Source: Nocardiopsis coralli (GTDB lineage: Bacteria; Actinomycetota; Actinomycetes; Streptosporangiales; Streptosporangiaceae). From it: 64,000 nt of DNA. Below, piece by piece: positions 34,579 through 42,379 of this stretch; positions within the stretch are counted from its first letter, which is position 1; each line of letters begins with the position of its first letter. The stretch is from contig NZ_JADBGI010000017.1 in assembly GCF_014892575.1 (NCBI RefSeq), forward strand, positions 62,001-126,000, written 5' to 3'. The position numbers and the translations under genes are program-made. The notes beneath the pieces were generated by a model. The model made no database searches. It was not told the DNA's origin and was given only the letters and a program-made list of their open reading frames with translations.

Positions 34579-34614
34579 GGAGGGGCCGTGCGGCGTGTGC
34601 CGCACGGCCCCTCC
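34579..34614. terminator. Bidirectional hairpin terminator
   Basis: Perfect 16-bp stem (34579-34594 with 34599-34614, GGAGGGGCCGTGCGGC) with a GTGT loop, between two convergent genes. Confidence 0.8.
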
Positions 34615-34667
34615 TGTGCCCGGCCCGGTCGGTGCGGGTGCAGGGCTACGCCGATCGGTGCGGGCGG

Positions 34668-36020
34668 TCAGGCGTCGTCGCTCTCCTGCAGGGAGTCGCG
34701 CATGCGCTGGTGGTCGCGGCGCACGTACCGGGTGGCGGCGAACAGTCCGAGCGCGGCGATGAGCAGGCCGGCGGGGATGACCACCATCAGTCCGGTGTGC
34801 AGCCCCACGGCGCCGGCCTCGGCGGCGGAGAGTCCGTCGGCGACGGCGTCCGCCGTGAAGCGGTCGGAGAGCGCTCCGGCCACGACCGGCCCGAACGCCC
34901 CGCCCATCAGGTAGGACGCGGCCAGGTACAGGGCGAAGGCGGTCCCGCGCAGGCGGGGGCCCACGACGTCGGCGATGGCCGGGTAGGCGGCGGTGAAGAA
35001 CATGTACTGCAGCAGCCACCCGGCCGAGAAGATCAGCACGAACAGCCCCACCGAGTCCGGCCCGAGCAGGAAGGCGCCGAAGGTCAGGGGCGCGGCCAGG
35101 GACAGCGCGACCGCACCGGTCAGGACCCGTCCCACGACGGAGGCGCGGCTGGCCCAGTCGGCGATGCGTCCGCCGAGCGTGAGGCCGATGAGCCCGGTGA
35201 CACCGATGGTGATGCCGGCGTAGATCCCGCCCATGGACATGCTGGTGTCGAAGTAGCGCTGGAACAGGGGGACGCTGAAGGTCGCCACGGCGTAGGCGGA
35301 GACCTGGATCCCGATCCCGGCGATGGAGAGCCACCACAGGGTGGGCACGGCCAGGAGCCGGCGGAAGGGTTTGTCCCCGCGGTCGGTGGCGCGGTCGGCC
35401 TCGGTGGACCCGCGTTCCGGTTCGCGCATGAACAGCATGACCACGGCCAGGAGCAGACCGGGGATCGCCGCGAGCACGAACGCGGCCCGCCAGCTGCCGA
35501 AGGCCTCGGTGATGGGGCCGACGGTGAAGAAGGCGAGGGTGAGGCCGACGGGCAGGCCGAGCTGGAAGAGCCCGGTGGCCCCGGCGCGCTTCTTCGAGGG
35601 GTACATGTCCCCGATGAGCGAGTTGGCGGCGGGCGCGAACGCCGCCTCGCCCACCCCGACGAGCAGGCGGATCACGACCAGCATGATGAACCCGCCGGCC
35701 ATCCCGGTCGCCGCCGTGAACAGGCTCCAGGCGACGAGGCCGATGACGAGGATCGCCTTGCGGGAGTACCGGTCGGCCAGCCGCCCCAGGGGGATGCCGA
35801 AGAGCGCGTAGACGATCGTGAAGGCCGCGCTGATCATGCCGATCTGGGCGTCGGTGATCGAGAACTCGGCCTTGATGGGTTCGGTGACGATCGCGGGGAT
35901 CGTGCGGTCGTAGAAGTTGAGCAGGTTGGCGAGGAAGAGGAGGACGATGATCACGCGCGGGTCGGCGAGGGTGCCGCGCCGCGTGTCGGCGGCGGTGGCG
36001 CGCGAGTCGGGGAGGGCCAA
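34668..36020 (-). CDS. MFS transporter
   Basis: 450 residues from TTG 36020, which has GGAGG five bases upstream; no ATG/GTG fits better. Twelve helices. Motif A region GRLADRYSRKAILVIG, and FYDRTIPAIVTEPIKAEFSITDAQIGMISAAFTIVYALFGIPL, typical of the anion/sugar:cation symporter-like and Spinster-like MFS groups. It may export or import an organic anion. A divergent TetR gene 233 bp away is the probable regulator. Confidence 0.9.
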   Translation of the reverse strand: MALPDSRATAADTRRGTLADPRVIIVLLFLANLLNFYDRTIPAIVTEPIKAEFSITDAQIGMISAAFTIVYALFGIPLGRLADRYSRKAILVIGLVAWSLFTAATGMAGGFIMLVVIRLLVGVGEAAFAPAANSLIGDMYPSKKRAGATGLFQLGLPVGLTLAFFTVGPITEAFGSWRAAFVLAAIPGLLLAVVMLFMREPERGSTEADRATDRGDKPFRRLLAVPTLWWLSIAGIGIQVSAYAVATFSVPLFQRYFDTSMSMGGIYAGITIGVTGLIGLTLGGRIADWASRASVVGRVLTGAVALSLAAPLTFGAFLLGPDSVGLFVLIFSAGWLLQYMFFTAAYPAIADVVGPRLRGTAFALYLAASYLMGGAFGPVVAGALSDRFTADAVADGLSAAEAGAVGLHTGLMVVIPAGLLIAALGLFAATRYVRRDHQRMRDSLQESDDA

Positions 36021-36133
36021 GTCAACCTCCGGGGGTGGTGGGTCGTGCGTGAGGCCGCGGCCCTGCGGCGCCGCACTCGCCCGTGTGGCGTGGGACACAG
36101 TATGGGAGAGGTGTGGTCGACCCACAAGAGTCA

Positions 36134-36149
36134 GGAACGCACGCGTTCC
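36134..36149. promoter_or_regulatory. TetR operator candidate
   Basis: GGAACGC-AC-GCGTTCC, a perfect palindrome with 7-bp arms, lies between the divergent MFS and TetR genes (114 and 104 bp from their starts). Confidence 0.5.
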
Positions 36150-36253
36150 AGATTTTCCCCCGCGCCTCCGGGCCGACGGATCTATGGTGTTCGGCCCGGC
36201 CCGGTTCCCGTGGGCCGGCCTCGAATCCCCCGAAATCCCCTGGAGAGGACACA

Positions 36254-36907
36254 GTGACCCGACAGGACCGCCCGTCCGCCGCCCGCGGCGCAGCCCGGAA
36301 CTCGACCTACGGCGGACGCTCCCACGAGGAGCGCGCCGCCGACCGCAGGTCGCGCTTGAAGGACGCGGCGCTCGAGCTCTTCGCCGCCCGCCCCTTCGAC
36401 GAGGTGACCGTCGCCGACGTGTGCTCGCGCGCACGGGTGTCCAAGCGGCACTTCTACGAGGAGTTCGACGACCGCCGCGACCTCATGCGCTGTCTGCACC
36501 GGGAGCTGATCGACTGGCTGTTCGAGGGCATCCACCGCGGCGCCCCGGAGAACCCCGACGGCCTGGAGGAGCTCTTCCGGGGGATGATGTCCGCCTGGGT
36601 GGGGCTGCTGCGCGAGCACCCCGACCGGGCGCGGGTCATCTACATCAACGCCCCGCGCATGGAGATGCGGCGGCGCGGGCTGATGCGCCGCACCGCCGAG
36701 CTGTTCGGGCGCCTGTCCCGCAGGGTGCTGGACCGGCCACGCGACCGGGTCCGGAACGAGCGTGTTCAGCTGGCGATGGTCTCGGGCTGCACCCAGGTGG
36801 TCATCGACTGGATCGAACGCGGCATGGTCGACGACCCGGACGCCCTGGTCGACCATCTGACCGGCGCGTCCGTGGCCCTGATGCGCCACCTCGAGGCGGA
36901 GGGCTGA
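36254..36907 (+). CDS. TetR-family repressor
   Basis: 217 residues from GTG 36254 (GGAGAGG upstream). The N-terminal TetR helix-turn-helix is clear: RLKDAALELFAARPFDEVTVADVCSRARVSKRHFYEEFDDRRDL. The C-terminal helical domain is the variable ligand-binding part. It is divergent from the MFS gene and probably represses it and itself through the palindrome at 36134. Confidence 0.92.
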   Translation: MTRQDRPSAARGAARNSTYGGRSHEERAADRRSRLKDAALELFAARPFDEVTVADVCSRARVSKRHFYEEFDDRRDLMRCLHRELIDWLFEGIHRGAPENPDGLEELFRGMMSAWVGLLREHPDRARVIYINAPRMEMRRRGLMRRTAELFGRLSRRVLDRPRDRVRNERVQLAMVSGCTQVVIDWIERGMVDDPDALVDHLTGASVALMRHLEAEG

Positions 36908-36925
36908 GCACCTGCCCCGAACGCC

Positions 36926-37294
36926 TCACCCGCCGGACGCGTCGCCGACCGAAGCCCCGGCACCGGCGGGACCGGAGAGACGGGCCGAGACCAGGCGGTT
37001 GAGCGAGACGTTCTGCTCGGCCGCCTCGATGGCCAGTTCCCGGTGCACCTCCGGGGGCACGCGGACCATGAACTTGCCGGAGAAAGCCCGGTCCGCGATC
37101 GCTTCGGGCGGCTGCTCCCCGGAGTCGAGCATGTCCTCGACCACGTCGGCCGCGAGCTCCTGGATCCCCGTGAAAGCGGCGGAGCGGTCGCCTTCGAGGC
37201 ACGACAAGGAAGGGAACTCGGCGACCGTGCCGAGGTAGGCCTGGTCCTCGGCCGACCAGCGCACACGGTAGGCGTAGTGGCCTGCTCTGCCCAT
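36926..37294 (-). CDS. hicB: HicB-type antitoxin
   Basis: 122 residues. N-terminal partial RNase H-like fold (YRVRWSAEDQAYLGTVAEFPSLSCLEGDRSAAFTGIQELAADVVEDML) and C-terminal ribbon-helix-helix (FMVRVPPEVHRELAIEAAEQNVSLNRLVSARL). It neutralises HicA and represses the operon. ATG 37294 overlaps the hicA stop as TGATG. hicA is split by an insertion, so the antitoxin currently has no working local partner. Confidence 0.92.
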   Translation of the reverse strand: MGRAGHYAYRVRWSAEDQAYLGTVAEFPSLSCLEGDRSAAFTGIQELAADVVEDMLDSGEQPPEAIADRAFSGKFMVRVPPEVHRELAIEAAEQNVSLNRLVSARLSGPAGAGASVGDASGG

Positions 37295-37703
37295 CACTGC
37301 TCCTCCAGCCTGTCGATCGCGGCGAGAACCTGCTTCACCTGGTACGGCTTCGCCGAGGGCCTGTTTGGTGGACGCCTTCCGTCGCGAGCGGCGCAACCAG
37401 TGGTGCTATCGCAAGGCCGAAGAAGGAGTCGGCGGCCACGCCGTCGACTGATGAGAACGCTGCGAGAGTGCCGCTGGGGCGACGCGCAGCAGGTAATCGG
37501 TGTTCGCCAAGCAGGCCCTGGCCCTTGAAGTTCTGGATGTCGACGCGGGGGTCGCCCGGCCAGGGCATTTTGTAGATCTCGTGAGAGCCCTTGGCCCGTC
37601 GGGGATCTCCGAAGTAGTGCCTGCACACGCGTTGAAGGTCGGCGAACCTCACGGAGGCCGGCTGGTTCCGCATGCGTGCGAGGAGGTCGTCAATACTGGC
37701 CAC
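37294..37703 (-). pseudogene. hicA: hicA toxin gene split by a 164-bp element
   Basis: GTG 37703 starts MASIDDLLARMRNQPASVRF, continues through the catalytic GSHEIYK and RVDIQNFKG, then meets foreign sequence. The remaining SAKPYQVKQVLAAIDRLEEQ is found in another frame and ends at 37294. Removing exactly 37357-37520 restores one frame of 81 residues, the usual HicA size, joined as NFKG-SAKPYQ. HicA is a double-stranded-RNA-binding-fold mRNA interferase; as it stands the C-terminal strand/helix is lost. Confidence 0.88.
37357..37520. mobile_element. MITE-like 164-bp insertion with terminal inverted repeats
   Basis: The ends are inverted repeats: 37356-37376 and 37499-37519 match at 17 of 21 positions, beginning AGGGCCTG(T/C)TTGG. 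There is no room for a transposase, so it is a non-autonomous element. Its limits are set by restoration of the hicA frame. No target-site duplication is evident. The family of the parent element was not identified. Confidence 0.75.
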
Positions 37704-37711
37704 GTCGAAAA

Positions 37712-37729
37712 AGTATCAGTATTGATACT
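37712..37729. promoter_or_regulatory. hicAB operator candidate
   Basis: AGTATCA-GTAT-TGATACT, perfect 7-bp arms, 9 bp before the hicA GTG start. It is AT-rich in GC-rich DNA, as expected for the site bound by HicB's ribbon-helix-helix. Confidence 0.6.
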
Positions 37730-37893
37730 ACGCGCGAGGGCGTTTCACCGCTACACCCGACCCGGAACGGCGACTCCGGGGCGACGCAATCCCCTGTGCG
37801 TCAGATCACACGCGTGGTAGCGTCCGGGCCATCAGGTACGAGTGCGTTCCCGATGGCTTCGAGTGAGCCCTCACCCCCCGGAAGAGGTCCGCG

Positions 37894-39423
37894 TTGAGCT
37901 TCAACCTCGCCAGCATCCTGACCGAGTCCCGGATCGCCCACCCCGACAAGCCCCTCTGCCACACCGACGAGGACGCCACGCTCACCTACGCCGATGTGGA
38001 CGAGGCGTCCGGCCGCGTCGCCACCGCCCTTCTGGAACTGGGACTGGAGCGGGGCGACCGGGTCGCCGTGCAGCTGCCCAACGTGCCCGAGTTCCTGTTC
38101 ACCTACTTCGGCGCGCTCAAGGCCGGGCTGGTCCTCGTCCCGCTCAACCCGCTGCTCAAGGCTCCCGAGATCGCGCACCACCTCCACGACTCCGGGGCCC
38201 GGGTCTTCGTCGCGCACACCCGGGCGGCCGAGACCGCGCTCAAGGGGGTGGAGGCCGCAGTCGCCGACGGGCTCGCCCGGCCTCAGGTCCTGCTGGCCTG
38301 CGGCGGCGACCGGCCCGAGGGGACCACGGACTTCGACGCGCTGCTGCGGGCCGAGGACTGCGGCGAACCGGCCGCGGTGCAGGCCGGCGACACCGCCGTG
38401 CTGCTCTACACCAGCGGCACGACCGGGCGGCCCAAGGGCGCGGAGCTCACCCACGTGCAGCTCTACATGAACTGCACCGTCTCCGGGGAACAGCTCGGGC
38501 TGCGCGAGGACGACGTGAGCCTGGCGGTCCTGCCGCTGTTCCACGCGTTCGGGCTCTCCAGCGTGCTCAACGGGGCGGTACGCCGAGGCGGCACGATCGT
38601 GCTGGTCAAGCGGTTCGAGCGGGACGCCGTCGTGGCGGCGCTGGCGAAGTACCGGTGCACCATCTTCGCGGGGGTGCCCACCATGTACCAGGAACTGTTG
38701 CGCGCCGACACCTCGGGCGTGGACCTGTCGTCGCTGCGCATCGGCTCGTGCGGCGGGGCTCCCATGCCGGCCGAGGTCATGCGCGAGGTCGAGGAGACCT
38801 TCCCCGGGATCGTGGTCCTGGAGGGGTACGGTCTCTCGGAGACGGCGAGCAGCACCACGGTCAACACCAGCGCCGAGGAGCGCAAGGTCGGCTCCATCGG
38901 CCGGCCCATCTGGGGCGTGCGCGTGCGCGTGGTCGACCCCGAGGGCCGCGAGCTCCCGCCGGGGCGGGACAACGTCGGCGAGATCGTCGTTCGTGGCCAC
39001 AACACCATGAAGGGGTACTGGAACCGGCCCGACGCGACCGCGGAGGTGCTGCGCGACGGCTGGTTCCACACCGGCGACCTCGGCCACTCCGACGAGGACG
39101 GTTACTTCTACGTGGTCGACCGGAAGAAGGACCTCGTGGTGCGGGGCGGATACAACGTCTACCCGCGCGAGGTCGAGGAGGTCCTGTACGAGCACCCCGA
39201 CGTCACGGGCGCCGCGGTGGTCGGGCGCCCGGACGAACGGATGGGCGAGGAGGTCGTGGCCTGCGTGGTGCTGGGCCCCGGGTCGGCGGCCACGGAGGAG
39301 GACCTCGTCGCGTTCTGCAAGGAGCGCATGGCCGCCTACAAGTACCCCCGGGAGATCCGCCTCATGAGCGCGCTGCCGACCGGGCCGACCGGCAAGATCC
39401 TCAGGAAGGAGTTGCGGGCGTGA
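37894..39423 (+). CDS. Long-chain acyl-CoA ligase (ANL superfamily)
   Basis: 509 residues from TTG 37894 (GAAGAGG upstream). ATP-binding loop Y172-TSGTTGRPKG, motif A4/A5 GYGLSETAS, GRPIWGVRVRVVD, TGDLGHSDEDGYFYVVDRKKDLVVRGGYNVYPREVEE, and the catalytic Lys 501 in PTGPTGKILRKEL. It adenylates a carboxylic acid and transfers it to CoA. The motif set suits medium- or long-chain fatty acids. No other fatty-acid gene adjoins it. Shortly after the stop the sequence GGAGCTGCGCGCATGA at 39448-39463 resembles the gene's own end, a possible small duplication. Confidence 0.92.
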   Translation: MSFNLASILTESRIAHPDKPLCHTDEDATLTYADVDEASGRVATALLELGLERGDRVAVQLPNVPEFLFTYFGALKAGLVLVPLNPLLKAPEIAHHLHDSGARVFVAHTRAAETALKGVEAAVADGLARPQVLLACGGDRPEGTTDFDALLRAEDCGEPAAVQAGDTAVLLYTSGTTGRPKGAELTHVQLYMNCTVSGEQLGLREDDVSLAVLPLFHAFGLSSVLNGAVRRGGTIVLVKRFERDAVVAALAKYRCTIFAGVPTMYQELLRADTSGVDLSSLRIGSCGGAPMPAEVMREVEETFPGIVVLEGYGLSETASSTTVNTSAEERKVGSIGRPIWGVRVRVVDPEGRELPPGRDNVGEIVVRGHNTMKGYWNRPDATAEVLRDGWFHTGDLGHSDEDGYFYVVDRKKDLVVRGGYNVYPREVEEVLYEHPDVTGAAVVGRPDERMGEEVVACVVLGPGSAATEEDLVAFCKERMAAYKYPREIRLMSALPTGPTGKILRKELRA

Positions 39424-39511
39424 GCCCGCGGGCCGTCCCGGAACGCAAGGAGCTGCGCGCATGAACCCACGTGCCGCCCCGCTCCCGCGCGGCTGAGACC
39501 GCCCCGACCCG

Positions 39512-40756
39512 TCAGCCCCCGGGCCGCTGCCCCCGCCGGATGCGGCGCAGCGGTACCGGGAGCACGCACACCGGGTCGGGCAGCGCGAGCCGGTGCCCGG
39601 TGTCGGCGGGGATCCCGGTTTCGGGGTCCAGGCGCAGGGACATGAGGGAGCCGCCGTTCTGCGCGGCGGCGACGAGGTGGTCGGGTTCGTCGCGGTGCCC
39701 CCGAACGACGGCGAAGTGGCGCGGCCAGGCCCCGACCGGGGTGTCGGCGAGGTGTTCCGGGCGCGCGCCGCCGTCGCGCAGGGCGAAGGTGGAGACCGCG
39801 TCCGCCCCGCGGTTGCACACGTACAGGCGGTCGCGGTGGAGGGCGAGTTCGGCGGGGAAGTTCGTGCCGGCGGCCTCCTCCGCGGTGGCGGGCACCGACC
39901 CGAGGTACTGCGCGTGGTCGATGTCGCCGGTCCAGCGCACCACGTGCACACGGGAGTCGAGTTCCCCGGTGACGTACACGTGCCGGCCGTCCTGGGACAG
40001 GGCCATGTGGCGGGGGCCGGAACCGGGTGCGAGCCTCACCCGCCCCTGGATCCCGCCGGGGACGAACTTCATGCCCGGACCGGACCCCTCGGACGGCTCT
40101 CCGGTCTCGGGCGGGACCTTCTCCCCCACCCGGTACGCCCGCAGCTCGTCGGTGCCCAGGTCGGCCACGAGCAGGGTGCACAGATCCGGATCGACGGTGT
40201 CGGGCACCAGCAGACTGCTGTGCGCGTGCGGGCCCTCCTGCCGGTCGGGGTCGGGCCCGTGGCCGGTGTGCTCGAACAGCTGCCACGGTTCGTGCTCGCC
40301 GGAGTACACGTCGGGCTCAGACCGGCGCCCGCCGTCGGGGCCGAAACCGGCCACTGCCACCCGGCCGTCCGCGTAGTTGGCGACGACGGCCTCGTGGTCG
40401 CCGAGCGCCAGCACGTGGCAGGGCGAGGAGCCGTGACTGGGCTCGGAGCCGAGCTCGGTGAGGCCGCCGTCGTATTCGATACGCAGCGCCGTGACGGTCC
40501 CCTCGGCCCGCTCCCCGACCGCGTAGATCCACGGCCGGTGGGCGTTGAGGGCGAGGTAGGAGGGCCCGGTCAGCCGCGCGGCCACACCCCCGTCCTCGAA
40601 CTCGCCGGTGTTCGGGTCGAACCACACCCGGTACACGCCCTCGCCGCGGCCCGCCGGTTCGGAGCCCGGGGTGTAGGTGCCGACGTAGAGCATGCGGCGC
40701 CCGGTCAGCGGGTCGGCTTCGGGGGACGCCGGGTGCGGCGTGGGGCCTGCGTTCAC
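39512..40756 (-). CDS. Lactonase-family beta-propeller protein (Pgl/YbhE-like)
   Basis: 414 residues from GTG 40756. Seven-bladed propeller of the 6-phosphogluconolactonase (YbhE) type: LYVGTYTPGSEPAGRGEGVYRVWFD, GPSYLALNAHRPWIYAVGE, GSSPCHVLALGDHEAVVANYADG, GPHAHSSLLVPD, GPRHMALSQDGRHVYVTGELDS. The His/Arg/Glu residues of these segments line the active site. It may hydrolyse a sugar lactone; some relatives act on other lactones. No signal peptide. Confidence 0.85.
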   Translation of the reverse strand: MNAGPTPHPASPEADPLTGRRMLYVGTYTPGSEPAGRGEGVYRVWFDPNTGEFEDGGVAARLTGPSYLALNAHRPWIYAVGERAEGTVTALRIEYDGGLTELGSEPSHGSSPCHVLALGDHEAVVANYADGRVAVAGFGPDGGRRSEPDVYSGEHEPWQLFEHTGHGPDPDRQEGPHAHSSLLVPDTVDPDLCTLLVADLGTDELRAYRVGEKVPPETGEPSEGSGPGMKFVPGGIQGRVRLAPGSGPRHMALSQDGRHVYVTGELDSRVHVVRWTGDIDHAQYLGSVPATAEEAAGTNFPAELALHRDRLYVCNRGADAVSTFALRDGGARPEHLADTPVGAWPRHFAVVRGHRDEPDHLVAAAQNGGSLMSLRLDPETGIPADTGHRLALPDPVCVLPVPLRRIRRGQRPGG

Positions 40757-41227
40757 GTGGGACCTCGTTCCCGGGGGTTCGGTCGTGTCACGTGGTCTAT
40801 ACCACGGGAAGGTCCCCCGGGGAGGGGCTCGGGCGAGCCCTCCGCCCCCGACGGCGCCGCCACGGGGGTTCCGGTCCGACCGTCCGGACCGGGACCCGCC
40901 CGCATTCCTCCGGACGCCCCATCAAAAATCAGCAACACGGACAACAGGAAAACATCACATTTTCGGCCACGAACCAAAAAGTACATGGGACGACGTTTCT
41001 ACTACCCATTCTCTTGACGAAGCTATAGGAACCTGCTTATTGTCCGAAATCCGAACAGAACCGGTAGCGAACAACGCTTCCCCATCAGGAGGCACCCTGT
41101 TGGCATGCGGCCCCCGCTGCCATGTGCCCGGTGAGCGCTGCCTGACCCGTTCGGGGTTCCGCGCGGGTGCCGGGTTGGTCCGAGAGAGCGGCCACCCCCG
41201 TTCCCGGGCCGTGTGAGAGGAGCGCAG
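40757..41227. other. 471 bp without a gene, upstream of the ABC importer
   Basis: 40920-41075 is markedly AT-rich against the surroundings and contains the promoter listed at 41014. The left part is the upstream region of the lactonase gene. No open frame here has coding bias. Confidence 0.45.
41014..41042 (+). promoter_or_regulatory. Sigma-70-type promoter for the ABC importer
   Basis: TTGACG at 41014-41019 and TTATTG at 41037-41042 with a 17-bp spacer, in an AT-rich island. It would leave a leader of about 180 nt before the binding-protein gene. Confidence 0.5.
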
Positions 41228-42244
41228 ATGAACAAGGGCTTGAGGCTGACGGCCGCCGCCGGTGCGGTCGTGCTGGTCAGCTCCGGCTGCGGGGGTTTCG
41301 GAGGCGGCGACGACGCCGTGATCAACTTCTATTCCCCCGAAACGCCGGACATGACCCAGGAGCTGGCCGACGCGTTCATGGAGGAACACGACTACGAGGT
41401 GGAGGTCAACTACTCGGGCACGAATGAACTCGTGAACGAGATGATCGCCGAGTCCGACAACCCCCAGGGGGACGTCTGGTACGGGGGCGGCGGCTGGATG
41501 CCGTTCGAGAACGCACTGAACCAGGGACTCATCGAGCCCTACACCCCCTCCACCGTCGAGGACATGGAGGAGACCCGGGGCGACATCCCTGTGCGCCACG
41601 CGGACTGGGGCTGGACCGGCGCCGAGCTGTTCGTCCTGGGGCTGGCCTACAACCCCGAGGAGATCGACGAGGACGAGCTTCCGCAGACCTGGGCGGAGCT
41701 GGCCGACGACCGTTGGGCGGGCGAGCTGCAGTTCCCCAACCCGGCCGCCTCGGGCACCGCCACCCTGCTGGTGCTCAGCCAGCTGATGGAGATGGGTGAG
41801 GAAGAGGGCTGGGAGTACCTGGAGACCCTGGCCGACCACGCCACCGCGATCCCGGACTCCGGCGGGGCCCCGACCGAGGCCATCACGACCGGGGAGGCCA
41901 ACATCGCGGTGGGTTACGACTTCATGGCCTACCAGCACGCCGACCGCGGCGAGTCGGTGGACTTCCACATCCCCGACGAGACCCCGGTCCTGGTCAACCC
42001 GATCGCCCGGATCAGCGACGGGCCCAACCAGGAGGGCGCCGAGGAGTTCATGGACTGGATGATGTCCACCGAGGGCCAGCAGATCCGCGCCGACTGGCAG
42101 CACATCCCACTGGACGAGGACGTGGAGGCCAGCACCCCGATCACGATGGAGGAGGTCGAGGCGCAGGCCCAGGACCTGGACGTCGACTGGGTCGTGGACA
42201 ACTACGACGACGCCCGCGACGAATGGCGCGAGCGGATCGGCTAG
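41228..42244 (+). CDS. Fbp/Afu-type ABC substrate-binding lipoprotein
   Basis: 338 residues from ATG 41228 (GAGGAG upstream). Lipobox VSSGC, so it is tethered outside the membrane. Family 1 binding protein: INFYSPETPDMTQELADAFMEEH, DVWYGGGGWMPFENALNQGL, WAGELQFPNPAASGTATLL, IPDSGGAPTEAITTGEANIAVGYDF. FbpA-like proteins are annotated for Fe3+, but AfuA and PhnS of the same family bind sugar phosphates and aminoethylphosphonate. The two adjacent Tyr that hold iron in FbpA are not evident near the end. A HAD phosphatase gene follows the transporter. Confidence 0.88.
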   Translation: MNKGLRLTAAAGAVVLVSSGCGGFGGGDDAVINFYSPETPDMTQELADAFMEEHDYEVEVNYSGTNELVNEMIAESDNPQGDVWYGGGGWMPFENALNQGLIEPYTPSTVEDMEETRGDIPVRHADWGWTGAELFVLGLAYNPEEIDEDELPQTWAELADDRWAGELQFPNPAASGTATLLVLSQLMEMGEEEGWEYLETLADHATAIPDSGGAPTEAITTGEANIAVGYDFMAYQHADRGESVDFHIPDETPVLVNPIARISDGPNQEGAEEFMDWMMSTEGQQIRADWQHIPLDEDVEASTPITMEEVEAQAQDLDVDWVVDNYDDARDEWRERIG

Positions 42245-42284
42245 GGCGACCCGCTCCGGTGAGCGGATTCCACAGCGTGCCGCA

Positions 42285-42330
42285 GGTGCCGGCCCCGGCC
42301 CACCCGCACAGTCGGGCCGGAGCCGGCACC
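42285..42330 (+). terminator. Intercistronic stem-loop after the binding-protein gene
   Basis: 17-bp stem with one C-A mismatch (42285-42301 with 42314-42330) and a 12-nt loop; no T-run. Such hairpins after binding-protein genes usually stabilise the upstream message or terminate part of the transcripts, giving excess receptor over ATPase. Confidence 0.65.
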
Positions 42331-42379
42331 GTCTCTGCGGGGGGCGGCCCCGCTTCAGCAGCTGCCAGGAAGGTGAACG

